NCBI RefSeq assembly: GCF_001027285.1
Contig: NZ_CP011509.1
Coordinates: forward strand, 10,006,501 to 10,070,500
Length of the DNA stretch: 64,000 nt
Reading direction: 5' to 3'
From: Archangium gephyra
GTDB lineage: Bacteria > Myxococcota > Myxococcia > Myxococcales > Myxococcaceae
A program made the translations under genes and the position numbers. Of this stretch, positions 45,514-55,831 are shown piece by piece; position 1 is the first letter of the stretch, and the number at the start of each line of letters is the position of its first letter. The notes beneath the pieces are model-generated. The model saw only the letters and a list, made by a program, of their open reading frames with translations. It was not told the DNA's origin and searched no databases.

Positions 45514-45553
45514 CCCCTCTCCCCTCGGGAGAGGGACAGGGTGAGGGTGCCGG
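45514..45553 (+). repeat. GC-rich hairpin repeat, copy 2
   Basis: Stem CCCTCTCCC/GGGAGAGGG (45515-45523 with 45527-45535, loop CTC) plus the tail ACAGGGTGAGGGTGCCGG. It follows the transporter gene and has the same orientation as that gene. Confidence 0.75.
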
Positions 45554-45615
45554 GTGGACTCGGGTTGCAGCCCATGCGCCCTCTCTGGTTCACGGGTTGA
45601 AGAACGGGCCCATGA

Positions 45616-45649
45616 ACCCTCACCCCGACCCTCTCCCGGAGGGAGAGGG
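45616..45649 (-). repeat. GC-rich hairpin repeat, copy 3 (inverted)
   Basis: The same element on the minus strand, 62 bp from copy 2 and 8 bp after the stop of the minus-strand Cys-rich lipoprotein gene. With copy 2 it forms an inverted pair, as in REP-type doublets. Confidence 0.75.
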
Positions 45650-45657
45650 AGGACAGT

Positions 45658-45972
45658 TCAGCCCTGGCAGGCGGCCTCGCAGCGCGAGTCCCGGCAGAAG
45701 ACGACGCAGCGCCCGCAGTCGAGCCCATCCGCCGGGCAGTTGTTGGTGCACCGCACGTTGCTGCAGTCGGGCCCGTCCTGCACGTGGGTGGGGTTGGTCC
45801 CCTCCCCACAGCAGGCGTTCCCCGTGCAATCCGAGTGCTGATAGCAGACCCGGTTGGACAACGGCGGCGGGTTGCCGCCGGAGTCCGGGTCGATCGGCTC
45901 GCACCCGGCCGCCAATCCAAGCACCGCCCCCAGCACGAGGGCGGACAGAGACACAGAACGGGTGCGGCGCAT
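45658..45972 (-). CDS. Small Cys-rich lipoprotein
   Basis: A 104-residue protein with a lipobox (LGLAAGC), a short Pro/Gly linker and about ten cysteines in a disulphide-knot pattern (YQHSDCTGNACCGEG, SNVRCTNNC, CGRCVVFC). It lies 21 bp after rho on the same strand, so it is probably expressed from the rho transcript. Function unknown; of the same general type as the lipoprotein at 30243-30587, but with a different Cys spacing. Confidence 0.7.
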   Translation of the reverse strand: MRRTRSVSLSALVLGAVLGLAAGCEPIDPDSGGNPPPLSNRVCYQHSDCTGNACCGEGTNPTHVQDGPDCSNVRCTNNCPADGLDCGRCVVFCRDSRCEAACQG

Positions 45973-45993
45973 CGAGCGACTCCCTCCCGGTGA

Positions 45994-47613
45994 CTACCGG
46001 TTCATCGAGCCCAGGAACTCCGTGTTCGACGCGGTCGAACGCATGTGCTTGAGCACGAACTCCATCGCGTCGATCGGCGTGAACGGGTGCAGCACCTGAC
46101 GCAGCGCCGTGATCCGGATGAGGTCCGAGGCGGGCAGCAGCAGCTCTTCCTTGCGCGTACCGGACTTGTTGATGTCCAGCGTCGGGAAGATGCGCTTCTC
46201 CATCAGCTTGCGATCCAGGACGATTTCCGAGTTACCGGTGCCCTTGAACTCCTCGAAGATGACCTCGTCCATGCGGCTGCCGGTGTCGATGAGCGCGGTG
46301 CCGATGATGGTGAGGCTGCCCCCCTCCTCGATGTTGCGCGCGGCGCCGAAGAAGCGCTTGGGCTTGTGCAGCGCGTTGGCGTCCACACCGCCGGAGAGAA
46401 TCTTGCCCGAGGCCGGCACCACCGTGTTGTAGGCGCGCGCCAGACGGGTGATGGAGTCCAGGAGGATGCACACGTCGTACTTCTGCTCGACCAGGCGCTT
46501 GGCCTTGTCGATGACCATCTCCGCCACCTGCACGTGACGCGTGGCCGGCTCGTCGAAGGTGGAGCTCACCACCTCGCCGCGCACGTTGCGCTCCATGTCC
46601 GTCACTTCCTCGGGGCGCTCGTCCACCAGGAGGACAATCAGGTAGACGTCCGGGTGGTTCTTCGAGATGGCGTGCGCGATGTTCTGCAGCAGCACCGTCT
46701 TACCGGCCTTGGGCGGCGCGACGATCAGGCAGCGCTGGCCCAGACCGATGGGGCAGAACATGTCGATGATGCGCGTGGTCATCTCCGAGCCCTCGTGCTC
46801 CAGCTTGAGCTTGCGGGTCGGATAGAGCGGCGTGAGGTTGTCGAAGAGGATGCGCTCGCGGGCCGCCTCGGACAGCGGATCCGTGAAGTTGACCCGGTCC
46901 ACCTTCTGCAGCGCGAAGAAGCGCTCGCCCTCGCGCGGCTGGCGGATGGGGCCCGTCACCGTGTCGCCCGGCCGCAGGTTGAAGCGGCGCACCTGCGACG
47001 GCGACACGTAGATGTCGTCCGGGCTCGGCTGGTAGTCGCTGTCCGCGCTGCGCAGGAAGCCGAAGCCGTCGCTGAGCAGCTCCATCACGCCCTCGGCGTG
47101 CACCTCGAACTTCTTGTCCGCGATGCCCGACAGCAGCGAGAAGATGAGATCCTGCTTCTTCAGGCCCTGGTAGCCCTCGACCCCGAAGTCGTGGGCCATC
47201 TTCGCCAGGTCGGTGATCTTCATCCGCTTCAGGTCATTGAGCTTGATGACCTGCATGGGAGCGCCGTCGCGCGTCACCTCGGTGACCACGGGCGTCTCGG
47301 CCGGCTCGGAAGCCGCGGGCTGCGCGGCGGGCTCCTCGTCGTGCACGGCGTGGGCGCGGACCTCCTGGTACTCCTCGTCTCTCAGAGGGTGGGAGGGCAT
47401 CGGCGTCAGCACCGGGCGCGGCGTCTCGGCCACGGCGGGAGACTCGGCCTCGGTGTCGGTGTCCTCCTCCCGACGGCTCGTCGCCCGGCGGCGCGCCGGC
47501 TTGTCGGTGTCGTCCCGGTCCGCGGGCTTCGCCCGCGTCGTGCGACGCTTGGGCTTGTCCTCGGCTTCGACGGGAACCAGGAGCTTCTCTTTGGGGGAAC
47601 GGGCTTTGGCCAT
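45994..47613 (-). CDS. rho: Transcription termination factor Rho
   Basis: A 539-residue RNA-dependent hexameric helicase. The RNA-binding OSB fold ([20 protein letters not shown]), Walker A ([16 protein letters not shown]), Walker B ([17 protein letters not shown]), the Q-loop/R-loop ([26 protein letters not shown]) and the C-terminal block are all intact. About 120 residues precede the core: a Lys/Arg/Glu-rich, probably disordered extension, then the Rho-N helical part starting [19 protein letters not shown]. Such extensions are common in high-GC bacteria and bind RNA. It is divergent from ligA. Confidence 0.97.
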   Translation of the reverse strand: MAKARSPKEKLLVPVEAEDKPKRRTTRAKPADRDDTDKPARRRATSRREEDTDTEAESPAVAETPRPVLTPMPSHPLRDEEYQEVRAHAVHDEEPAAQPAASEPAETPVVTEVTRDGAPMQVIKLNDLKRMKITDLAKMAHDFGVEGYQGLKKQDLIFSLLSGIADKKFEVHAEGVMELLSDGFGFLRSADSDYQPSPDDIYVSPSQVRRFNLRPGDTVTGPIRQPREGERFFALQKVDRVNFTDPLSEAARERILFDNLTPLYPTRKLKLEHEGSEMTTRIIDMFCPIGLGQRCLIVAPPKAGKTVLLQNIAHAISKNHPDVYLIVLLVDERPEEVTDMERNVRGEVVSSTFDEPATRHVQVAEMVIDKAKRLVEQKYDVCILLDSITRLARAYNTVVPASGKILSGGVDANALHKPKRFFGAARNIEEGGSLTIIGTALIDTGSRMDEVIFEEFKGTGNSEIVLDRKLMEKRIFPTLDINKSGTRKEELLLPASDLIRITALRQVLHPFTPIDAMEFVLKHMRSTASNTEFLGSMNR

Positions 47614-47615
47614 GA

Positions 47616-49916
<2,301 letters not shown>

Positions 49917-49929
49917 AAGGGCGGGCACC

Positions 49930-50214
49930 ATGGACAGGCGGCGAGCAAGCCTCCGGATTCGAGGCAAGGTGCAAGGCGTGTTCTATAGGGAGAGCGCCCG
50001 CACCGAGGCTTTGCGTCTCGGACTGACGGGCCAGGTGCGCAACCTCTCCGACGGGTCCGTGGAGGCCGTCGTGGAGGGAGCGCCGGAGGCCATCGAGGCG
50101 TTCGTCACCTGGTGCCATCGCGGCCCCGCGCAGGCCCGGGTAACGGATGTGGAGCGCGCCGATGCACAGGCGCTTGGGGAGTTCAGCACCTTCACCGTGG
50201 AGCGTAGCTCATGA
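49930..50214 (+). CDS. acyP: Acylphosphatase
   Basis: A 94-residue enzyme hydrolysing acyl phosphates. The family pattern is intact: [19 protein letters not shown] with the phosphate-binding Arg, [20 protein letters not shown] with the catalytic Asn, and the C-terminal beta strand. It lies 13 bp after ligA and overlaps the next gene by four bases. Confidence 0.92.
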   Translation: MDRRRASLRIRGKVQGVFYRESARTEALRLGLTGQVRNLSDGSVEAVVEGAPEAIEAFVTWCHRGPAQARVTDVERADAQALGEFSTFTVERSS

Positions 50215-50657
50215 CTCCCTATGCGCTGGCTTCTCTGCCGGCCATGCTGGGTATCAAGTCCGGCAGCAAGGTTTCCGTCATCAATCCCCCCCGGGGGTTC
50301 GTCCAGCGGCTCAACCCGCTGCCCGAGGGGGTGGAGTTCCTCATCACCGCCCAGACGGGTCTGGACGTCATCCTCTTCTTCACCCAGGACGCGCACGAGC
50401 TCGTCCAGCGCCTGCCGGCCCTCTCGCGCGCCATGGCGCTCACCGGGGGCATCTGGGTGTGCTGGCCCAGCGGCGAGGGCATCAAGACGTCCCTCTCCGA
50501 GGACTTCATCCGTCAGGCCGCGCTCGACATCGGCATGGTGGACAACAAGATCTGCATCATCGACAGCACCTGGACGGGCCTGCGCCTGGTGCGCCGCCCC
50601 CGGGGAAGGCTGGACAAGCCGGAGAATCGGAAGAAGGCGCCCACCGCCCAGGCCTAG
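50211..50657 (+). CDS. DUF3052-type protein
   Basis: A 148-residue cytoplasmic protein resembling DUF3052: an N-terminal [15 protein letters not shown], a central [30 protein letters not shown] and a C-terminal [20 protein letters not shown]. The biochemical role of the family is not known. Its ATG overlaps the acylphosphatase stop (ATGA), so it is translated from the ligA-acyP transcript. Confidence 0.75.
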   Translation: MTPYALASLPAMLGIKSGSKVSVINPPRGFVQRLNPLPEGVEFLITAQTGLDVILFFTQDAHELVQRLPALSRAMALTGGIWVCWPSGEGIKTSLSEDFIRQAALDIGMVDNKICIIDSTWTGLRLVRRPRGRLDKPENRKKAPTAQA

Positions 50658-51205
50658 GGGCGGCCGGGCGGGCTGGTGGAAGGCGGACATTTTCCATGTC
50701 TCGCCTTTACAGGTCGTATCAGGCGTGAAAACCTTTTGGCGTTTTCGGGCCTTGGGACGTTCCACCAGGGGTGGGGCGTTCGGGGTCCAAGTGGATTTTT
50801 GATTTTTGAGACGGGTGCGTTCCCAGGACACCGGGCGCGCCGCTGCACCGGGCCTCTGTCGCCCCCCCAAGGCGCCCGCGGATGGGCTCCGACCGGGTGT
50901 GGAAGGAAGAGGACGGGCGGTAGGCGCGCCAGGGGCACCCGGAACGCTCGATTGGAAGTCAGTCCCCGCCCGGCAGGGTGCCGGTAGCCGCGGGGCCAAC
51001 ATGAACTCGGAGGAGCAGGCCCTGGTCCCCTCAACCCTCACCCGTTCGGAGACAGCCGGAGCCCCAGTACAGGGGCCGTCCTGCGTCCGCGCGCGCCGAG
51101 GGTCCGGGGCCGCCACTCCCCTCGCAGCGCGCTCGGAAGCGGGAGACGCCGTCGCCTCCCGTCCGCCGGAGCTCACGCATCCGCGCGCGCGCCCAGGATT
51201 CATCA
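50658..51205 (+). other. Gene-free 548-bp region; probable RNase E/G leader
   Basis: No convincing reading frame is present on either strand. It contains A/T-rich patches unusual for this genome (around 50690-50810, for example GTGGATTTTTGATTTTTGAG) followed by GC-rich sequence. The RNase E gene of E. coli has a long structured leader through which the enzyme controls its own mRNA, so a similar leader is possible here. No clear promoter could be fixed. Confidence 0.4.
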
Positions 51206-53800
51206 ATGAGCAGCATCCTCGTCATCAACGCGGCGGGCCGGGAGACCCGCGTGGCCCTCGTCGAGACCGGGCACATCGCGGAGTTCTACCTCGAGCGTAA
51301 GAAGGATAAGGGCATCGTCGGAAACATCTACAAGGGCCGCGTGGTCCGGGTACTCCCGGGCATGCAGGCGGCCTTCGTGGATATCGGCCTGGAGAAGGCC
51401 GCCTTCCTGTACGTCAGTGACGTCGTCTACGACCCGGACTTCGCTCGCGCTCAGTTCGAGCTGACCGAGGGCGAGCACGACGACGCCCCGGAAGTGCCCG
51501 AGGAGTCCGAGGCCATGGCCGCCGAGGCCGCCCATGAGACGGGCGCCGAGGTGGACGCCGAGGTCCACGAGCACGCCGCCCCCGGTGGCGAGGCGCCCCC
51601 CGCCGTCGAGGAGCCCGAGCACCCCGCCGAGGAGTCTCGCGCCGAGGAGGCCACGCCCGTGGCCGCTCCGGCCGAGCCCGTGGCCGTGGCGTCCCCCGCC
51701 GAGCCGGTGGCCGAGGCCGCTCCGGCCGAGCCCGTGGCCGTGGCGGCTCCCGCCGAGCCGGTGAGCCTCTCGCAGGCGCCGGTGGAGTCCGCGCCCGTGA
51801 GCATGGAGGCCCAGGCGGCTCCGGAGGCGGTCGCTTCGGCGCCCGCCACCGACGGCTCCGTGGCCCTGGCGCTGCCTCCCGAGCCGTCCCCCGTGGCGGG
51901 TGAGCAGGCCGCCGTGGCCCCCGCCGCTCCGGCCGAGGCCCCCGCGCAGCGTCCCGAGACGGCCGCTGGCGAGCGCCGGGCTCCGCGTGAGAACCGCGAG
52001 GCCGCTCGCGAGGCCCGTGAGGCCCGCCGCGACCAGAAGGACCGCGAGCGCGAGAAGGACCGCGAGAAGGACAAGGCCCGCAAGCAGCGCGAGGAGCAGC
52101 AGCGCAAGCGCGACGAGGACAAGTCCAAGCCGCGCAAGACGGCCAAGATCGAAGAGCTGCTGAAGGTGGGCCAGGAGGTCGTGGTCCAGATCTCCAAGGA
52201 TCCCATCGGCACCAAGGGCGCGCGCCTCACCTCGCACATCTCCATCCCGGGCCGTCACCTGGTGTTCATGCCCACGGTGGACCACGTGGGCATCAGCCGC
52301 CGCATCTCCAACGAGAAGGAGCGCAAGCGCCTGCGGGAGATCGTGGACCGGTTCCGTCCGCCCGGGACGGGCTTCATCGTGCGCACGGTGGCCGAGAACG
52401 TGCCGCAGGAGAAGCTCGAGACCGACATCCGCTTCCTCATCGAGGTGTGGAACCAGGTGGTGCGCCGCAACGAGAAGCGCGGTGGCCCCGGCCTGCTGCA
52501 CCCCGACCTGGATCTCATCCTGCGCGCCACGCGCGACCTCTTCGCCCACGACGTGGAGAAGCTCGTCGTGGATGACCGCGAGGAGTACGAGCGCATCCTC
52601 GGCTTCGTGAACGCGCAGGATCCGGCGCTCAAGGACCGGGTGGTGCTCCACGAGTCGGACGAGCCCATCTTCGACGCGTACGGGATTGAGCACGAGCTGC
52701 AGCGCGCCACCCAGCGCAAGGTGTGGCTCAAGAGCGGCGGCTACCTCATCATCGACCAGGCCGAGGCGCTCACCGCCATCGACGTCAACTCGGGCCGCTA
52801 CGTCGGCAAGAAGAGCCTCGAGGAGACGATCACCAAGATCAACGTCGAGGCGGCCAAGGAGATCGTCTACCAGCTGCGGCTGCGCAACATCGGCGGCATC
52901 ATCATCTGCGACTTCATCGACATGGAGAAGCCGCAGAACCGGGACAAGGTCTTCAAGTCGCTGCAGGAGGCGCTGGGCCGGGACAAGGCCAAGACGAACG
53001 TGCTGCGCATCTCCGAGCTGGGCCTGGTGGAGATGACGCGCAAGCGCGTGCGCGAGTCCATCGGCCGGGTGCTGCACGAGGACTGCCCGTACTGCGACGG
53101 CAAGGGCTTCGTGAAGACGGCGACCACGGTGGCCTACGAGATCTTCGGGGAGATCCGCCGCGAGGCGCCGGGCTACAAGGACCCGACGCTGGTCATCAAC
53201 TGCAACGCCGAGGTGGCGCGGCTGCTCCAGGGCGAGGAGCGCCAGGAGCTGCGGCACCTGATGGACCGCTACAACAAGTCCATCCAGGTGAAGGCGCAGC
53301 AGAACTACCACCGCGAGCAGTACGACATCTACGGCCGCAGCGCGCAGGGCGGGGACCACAAGGTGGCCTCGTCGCCGGGCTCGGGCGATGGCGAGCTGTC
53401 GATGCAGCGCCGGCCCGAGAGCGGCGGAGGCGAGCGGGGCTTGCGCGAGGGTGGCCGCGAGCGCGACCGGGGTGGTGACCGGGGTGGTGGCCGTGACCGC
53501 AACGAGCGTGGCGAGCGCGGTGACCGGGGTGGTGGCCGTGACCGCAACGAGCGCGGCGACCGCAATGAGCGCGGCGAGCGCGGTGACCGGGGTGGTGGCC
53601 GTGACCGCGACCGGGGTGACCGCGGTGGCGGCGGCGGTGGTGGCCGCGACCGCGACCGCAATCGGGGCGAGCAACAGCGCCGGCCCGAGCAGCGCGAAGG
53701 ACGTGGCCAGCAGCAGGGGCAGGCAGGCGAGCAGCCCAACGCGGGTGGCACGCCTCCGAAGCCGCCGAGCGGTGGCAACGAGTCCGGCGGCAACAGCTGA
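51206..53800 (+). CDS. Ribonuclease E/G family protein with a large S1-domain insert
   Basis: An 864-residue endoribonuclease for rRNA maturation and mRNA decay. The S1 domain (GIVGNIYKGRVVRVLPGMQAAFVDIG) is split after YVSDVVYD by about 235 residues, then resumes at KIEELLKVGQEVVVQ. The insert is Ala/Pro/Glu-rich with an 18-residue tandem repeat (54-bp period from 51661), then a Lys/Arg/Glu coiled coil. The catalytic core is intact: magnesium-binding D526 (TAIDVNSGRY) and D569 (IICDFIDME), and the Zn-link C627-x2-C630. The C-terminal 150 residues form an RGG/RDR-rich tail likely to bind RNA or partner proteins, as in RNase E. Whether to name it rne or rng is open. Confidence 0.92.
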   Translation: MSSILVINAAGRETRVALVETGHIAEFYLERKKDKGIVGNIYKGRVVRVLPGMQAAFVDIGLEKAAFLYVSDVVYDPDFARAQFELTEGEHDDAPEVPEESEAMAAEAAHETGAEVDAEVHEHAAPGGEAPPAVEEPEHPAEESRAEEATPVAAPAEPVAVASPAEPVAEAAPAEPVAVAAPAEPVSLSQAPVESAPVSMEAQAAPEAVASAPATDGSVALALPPEPSPVAGEQAAVAPAAPAEAPAQRPETAAGERRAPRENREAAREAREARRDQKDREREKDREKDKARKQREEQQRKRDEDKSKPRKTAKIEELLKVGQEVVVQISKDPIGTKGARLTSHISIPGRHLVFMPTVDHVGISRRISNEKERKRLREIVDRFRPPGTGFIVRTVAENVPQEKLETDIRFLIEVWNQVVRRNEKRGGPGLLHPDLDLILRATRDLFAHDVEKLVVDDREEYERILGFVNAQDPALKDRVVLHESDEPIFDAYGIEHELQRATQRKVWLKSGGYLIIDQAEALTAIDVNSGRYVGKKSLEETITKINVEAAKEIVYQLRLRNIGGIIICDFIDMEKPQNRDKVFKSLQEALGRDKAKTNVLRISELGLVEMTRKRVRESIGRVLHEDCPYCDGKGFVKTATTVAYEIFGEIRREAPGYKDPTLVINCNAEVARLLQGEERQELRHLMDRYNKSIQVKAQQNYHREQYDIYGRSAQGGDHKVASSPGSGDGELSMQRRPESGGGERGLREGGRERDRGGDRGGGRDRNERGERGDRGGGRDRNERGDRNERGERGDRGGGRDRDRGDRGGGGGGGRDRDRNRGEQQRRPEQREGRGQQQGQAGEQPNAGGTPPKPPSGGNESGGNS

Positions 53801-53809
53801 GTGCAACCG

Positions 53810-53850
53810 CCCCTCTCCCCTCGGGAGAGGGACGGGGTGAGGGTGCCGGG
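53810..53850 (+). repeat. GC-rich hairpin repeat, copy 4
   Basis: Stem CCCTCTCCC/GGGAGAGGG plus ACGGGGTGAGGGTGCCGGG, 10 bp after the RNase E/G stop, oriented with the gene. Identical in the core to copies 1-3. Confidence 0.75.
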
Positions 53851-53930
53851 CCCGCCGTGGAGCACCCACCGCGGGCCCCCCTCCCCCTGGCCGAGTGGCC
53901 CTGGCATTGGTTAGCCTTCGCCTCCCCCGG

Positions 53931-55361
53931 ATGCGGCCCTTCACCCCCCTCTTCCTCAAGCGACTGCGCACCAGCGCGCTTCAGTGGGCCCGGCGCACCT
54001 GGGCTCCGCTGGAGCGGACGCGCATGGGCCGCTTCGCCATGGACACGTTCGTGGCGGTGCGGGGCCTCGCACGAGGCTTCCAGGGCGAGAACATCCGCCT
54101 GCGGGCCGCGGCACTCACCTACATCAGCGTCTTCTCCCTGGTGCCGCTGCTGACGGTGGTGGTGGCCCTGCTCGGCGCCTACCACCAACAGGCGATGCAG
54201 CACCGCCTGCGTGAGTTCATCTTCGCGGTGATGGCCCCGGGAGTGCGTGAGGAGTCGGCGGCCTTCCTCGGGAGCTTCCTGGAGCCGGGCCACACGACGG
54301 CCATTGGAAGCGCGGGCTTCCTCGGACTGCTCTTCTCGGCGGGCTCGCTGCTGCACAACATCGACGTCTCGTTGAACGAGATCTGGGGCGTGAAGAACCA
54401 CCGCTCCTGGGTGGTGCGAGGGCTCATCTACGCGGGGCTGCTGCTGCTGGGGCCGCTGATGCTGGCCATCTCGTTCACGGGCTCGGGCGTGGTCCGCTCC
54501 TTCCTGGCGGGCACCCACGCGCCACTCGTCCTGGATCTCTTCGAGCTGCTGTTCGGCGCCCTGTCTCCCCTCGTGGCGGCGGGTGGGCTCACCCTGCTCT
54601 ACTACGTGACGCCCAACACCCACCTGCGCCTGCGCTCGGCGCTCTCGGGCGGGTTGGTGGCGGGCGCGGCCTGGAGCGTGGCGCGGCATGTGTACACGGG
54701 GATCGCCGCGTACAGCTTCCGCCACAACCCGCTCTACGCCTCGCTGGGCGCCCTGCCCATGTTCCTCGCGTGGCTGTACGTGGACTGGCTCCTCTTCCTC
54801 ATTGGCGCCCGCCTCTCCTACGCGGTGGAGCACGCCACGTTCCGGGACTCGCTGTGGGCCTTCGGCGCCCACCCGCGCGCCCGGGAGCTGGTGGCGGCTC
54901 GGGTGGCCCAGGAGACCACGCTCGTCTGGTTCGATGGTGGAACGCCCCCGCTCCCCCGGGACCTGGCCCTGCGCCTCCGGGTCGCCGAGGCGCTCGTCGA
55001 TGAAGTGGTGGATGACCTGGAGCAGGCGGGCCTGCTCGAGCGCCACCGGCGGGGAGGCGTCCTGCCAGCCCGTGCTCCAGCCGAGCTGACCCTGGCCGAC
55101 CTGACGCTCGCCGTTCACGGCGTCTACAACCCTGTCGAGCCAGGGACGCACAGCACCCCGCGAGCCGCCGGTTTCGAGGTCCTGGACGCCTTCTTCCGGG
55201 AGTCGGACCGGGCGGGACTCGACGTACTGCGCCGGACGCGGTGGGTGGATCTCGCCATCCTGGTGCGCCCGGGGCTCGCGGAAGCCCAGGCGGCCACGGC
55301 CCCGGCCACGTCACCGGCCCCCGTCCCAGCGGAGACGGTGGCGGGAAGCGGAAATCCGTAA
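53931..55361 (+). CDS. YihY/BrkB family membrane protein
   Basis: About 476 residues. The N-terminal two thirds have six hydrophobic segments and the family hallmarks AAALTYISVFSLVPLLTVVVALL, the HNIDVSLNEIWGVKNHRSW motif and YTGIAAYSFRHNPLYASLGALP. The C-terminal third is soluble and looks like a winged-helix/regulatory extension (PRDLALRLRVAEALVDEVVDD), longer than in E. coli YihY. Role of the family is unclear, often linked to envelope processes. The ATG at 53931 was chosen; a GTG at 53895 is possible, and neither has a strong ribosome-binding site. Confidence 0.85.
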   Translation: MRPFTPLFLKRLRTSALQWARRTWAPLERTRMGRFAMDTFVAVRGLARGFQGENIRLRAAALTYISVFSLVPLLTVVVALLGAYHQQAMQHRLREFIFAVMAPGVREESAAFLGSFLEPGHTTAIGSAGFLGLLFSAGSLLHNIDVSLNEIWGVKNHRSWVVRGLIYAGLLLLGPLMLAISFTGSGVVRSFLAGTHAPLVLDLFELLFGALSPLVAAGGLTLLYYVTPNTHLRLRSALSGGLVAGAAWSVARHVYTGIAAYSFRHNPLYASLGALPMFLAWLYVDWLLFLIGARLSYAVEHATFRDSLWAFGAHPRARELVAARVAQETTLVWFDGGTPPLPRDLALRLRVAEALVDEVVDDLEQAGLLERHRRGGVLPARAPAELTLADLTLAVHGVYNPVEPGTHSTPRAAGFEVLDAFFRESDRAGLDVLRRTRWVDLAILVRPGLAEAQAATAPATSPAPVPAETVAGSGNP

Positions 55362-55391
55362 CGTTTCTGGGAGGTTGGCGGACCTCGCGCC

Positions 55392-55419
55392 TTGCGCGCC
55401 CCACTCGTTCTGTTATGTT
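55392..55419 (+). promoter_or_regulatory. Possible promoter of the IHF/HU gene
   Basis: TTGCGC (55392-55397) and TATGTT (55414-55419) are separated by 16 bases, about 67 bases before the start codon. The -10-like element lies in a short A/T-rich patch within otherwise GC-rich sequence. Confidence 0.45.
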
Positions 55420-55485
55420 TTCGGGATTCGACCACGGGCCAAGCGCCCTGTTTCCGAGGGGTTAAGCGGTTTGCGGGAGCGTGCG

Positions 55486-55824
55486 ATGCTGAAGTCCGAT
55501 CTGATCAACGTCCTCGTCGGCAAGAAGGGGATGACGCAGAAACAGGCCGAGGCCACGGTCGAGACGATCTTCGAGTCCATGAAGGAGGCGCTCTGCCGCG
55601 GGGAGAACATCGAGATCCGCGGGCTGGGCGCCTTCCATGTGAAGAACTACCAGGGCTACCAGGGCCGCAACCCGAAGACGGGGCAGATCATCCCCGTGAA
55701 GCCCAAGCGGGGCCTGCTGTTCCGCACGGGCAAGGAGCTGCGCGACCGGGTCAACCGGCCCGCGCCCCAGACTCCGCAGTCCGACATCTCGTTCGATCCC
55801 AAGAGCGGCAGCGGCTCCTACTAG
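55486..55824 (+). CDS. IHF/HU-family DNA-bending protein
   Basis: A 112-residue protein of the HU/IHF fold: KSDLINVLVGKKGMTQKQAEATVE dimerisation helices, IEIRGLGAFHVKNYQG, and the DNA arm GRNPKTGQIIPVKPKRGLLFRTGKEL with the intercalating Pro. About 18 residues extend beyond the usual end (APQTPQSDISFDPKSGSGSY). It bends DNA and organises promoters and the nucleoid. Family signatures fit IHF-alpha more than HU, but this is not certain. A GGGAG site precedes the ATG at a normal distance. Confidence 0.93.
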   Translation: MLKSDLINVLVGKKGMTQKQAEATVETIFESMKEALCRGENIEIRGLGAFHVKNYQGYQGRNPKTGQIIPVKPKRGLLFRTGKELRDRVNRPAPQTPQSDISFDPKSGSGSY

Positions 55825-55831
55825 CCTCCGC

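Noticed and set aside
53455-53670. Tandem short repeats at the end of the RNase E/G gene
   Set aside because: They encode an RGG/RDR-rich tail in frame; no sign of a mobile or CRISPR repeat.
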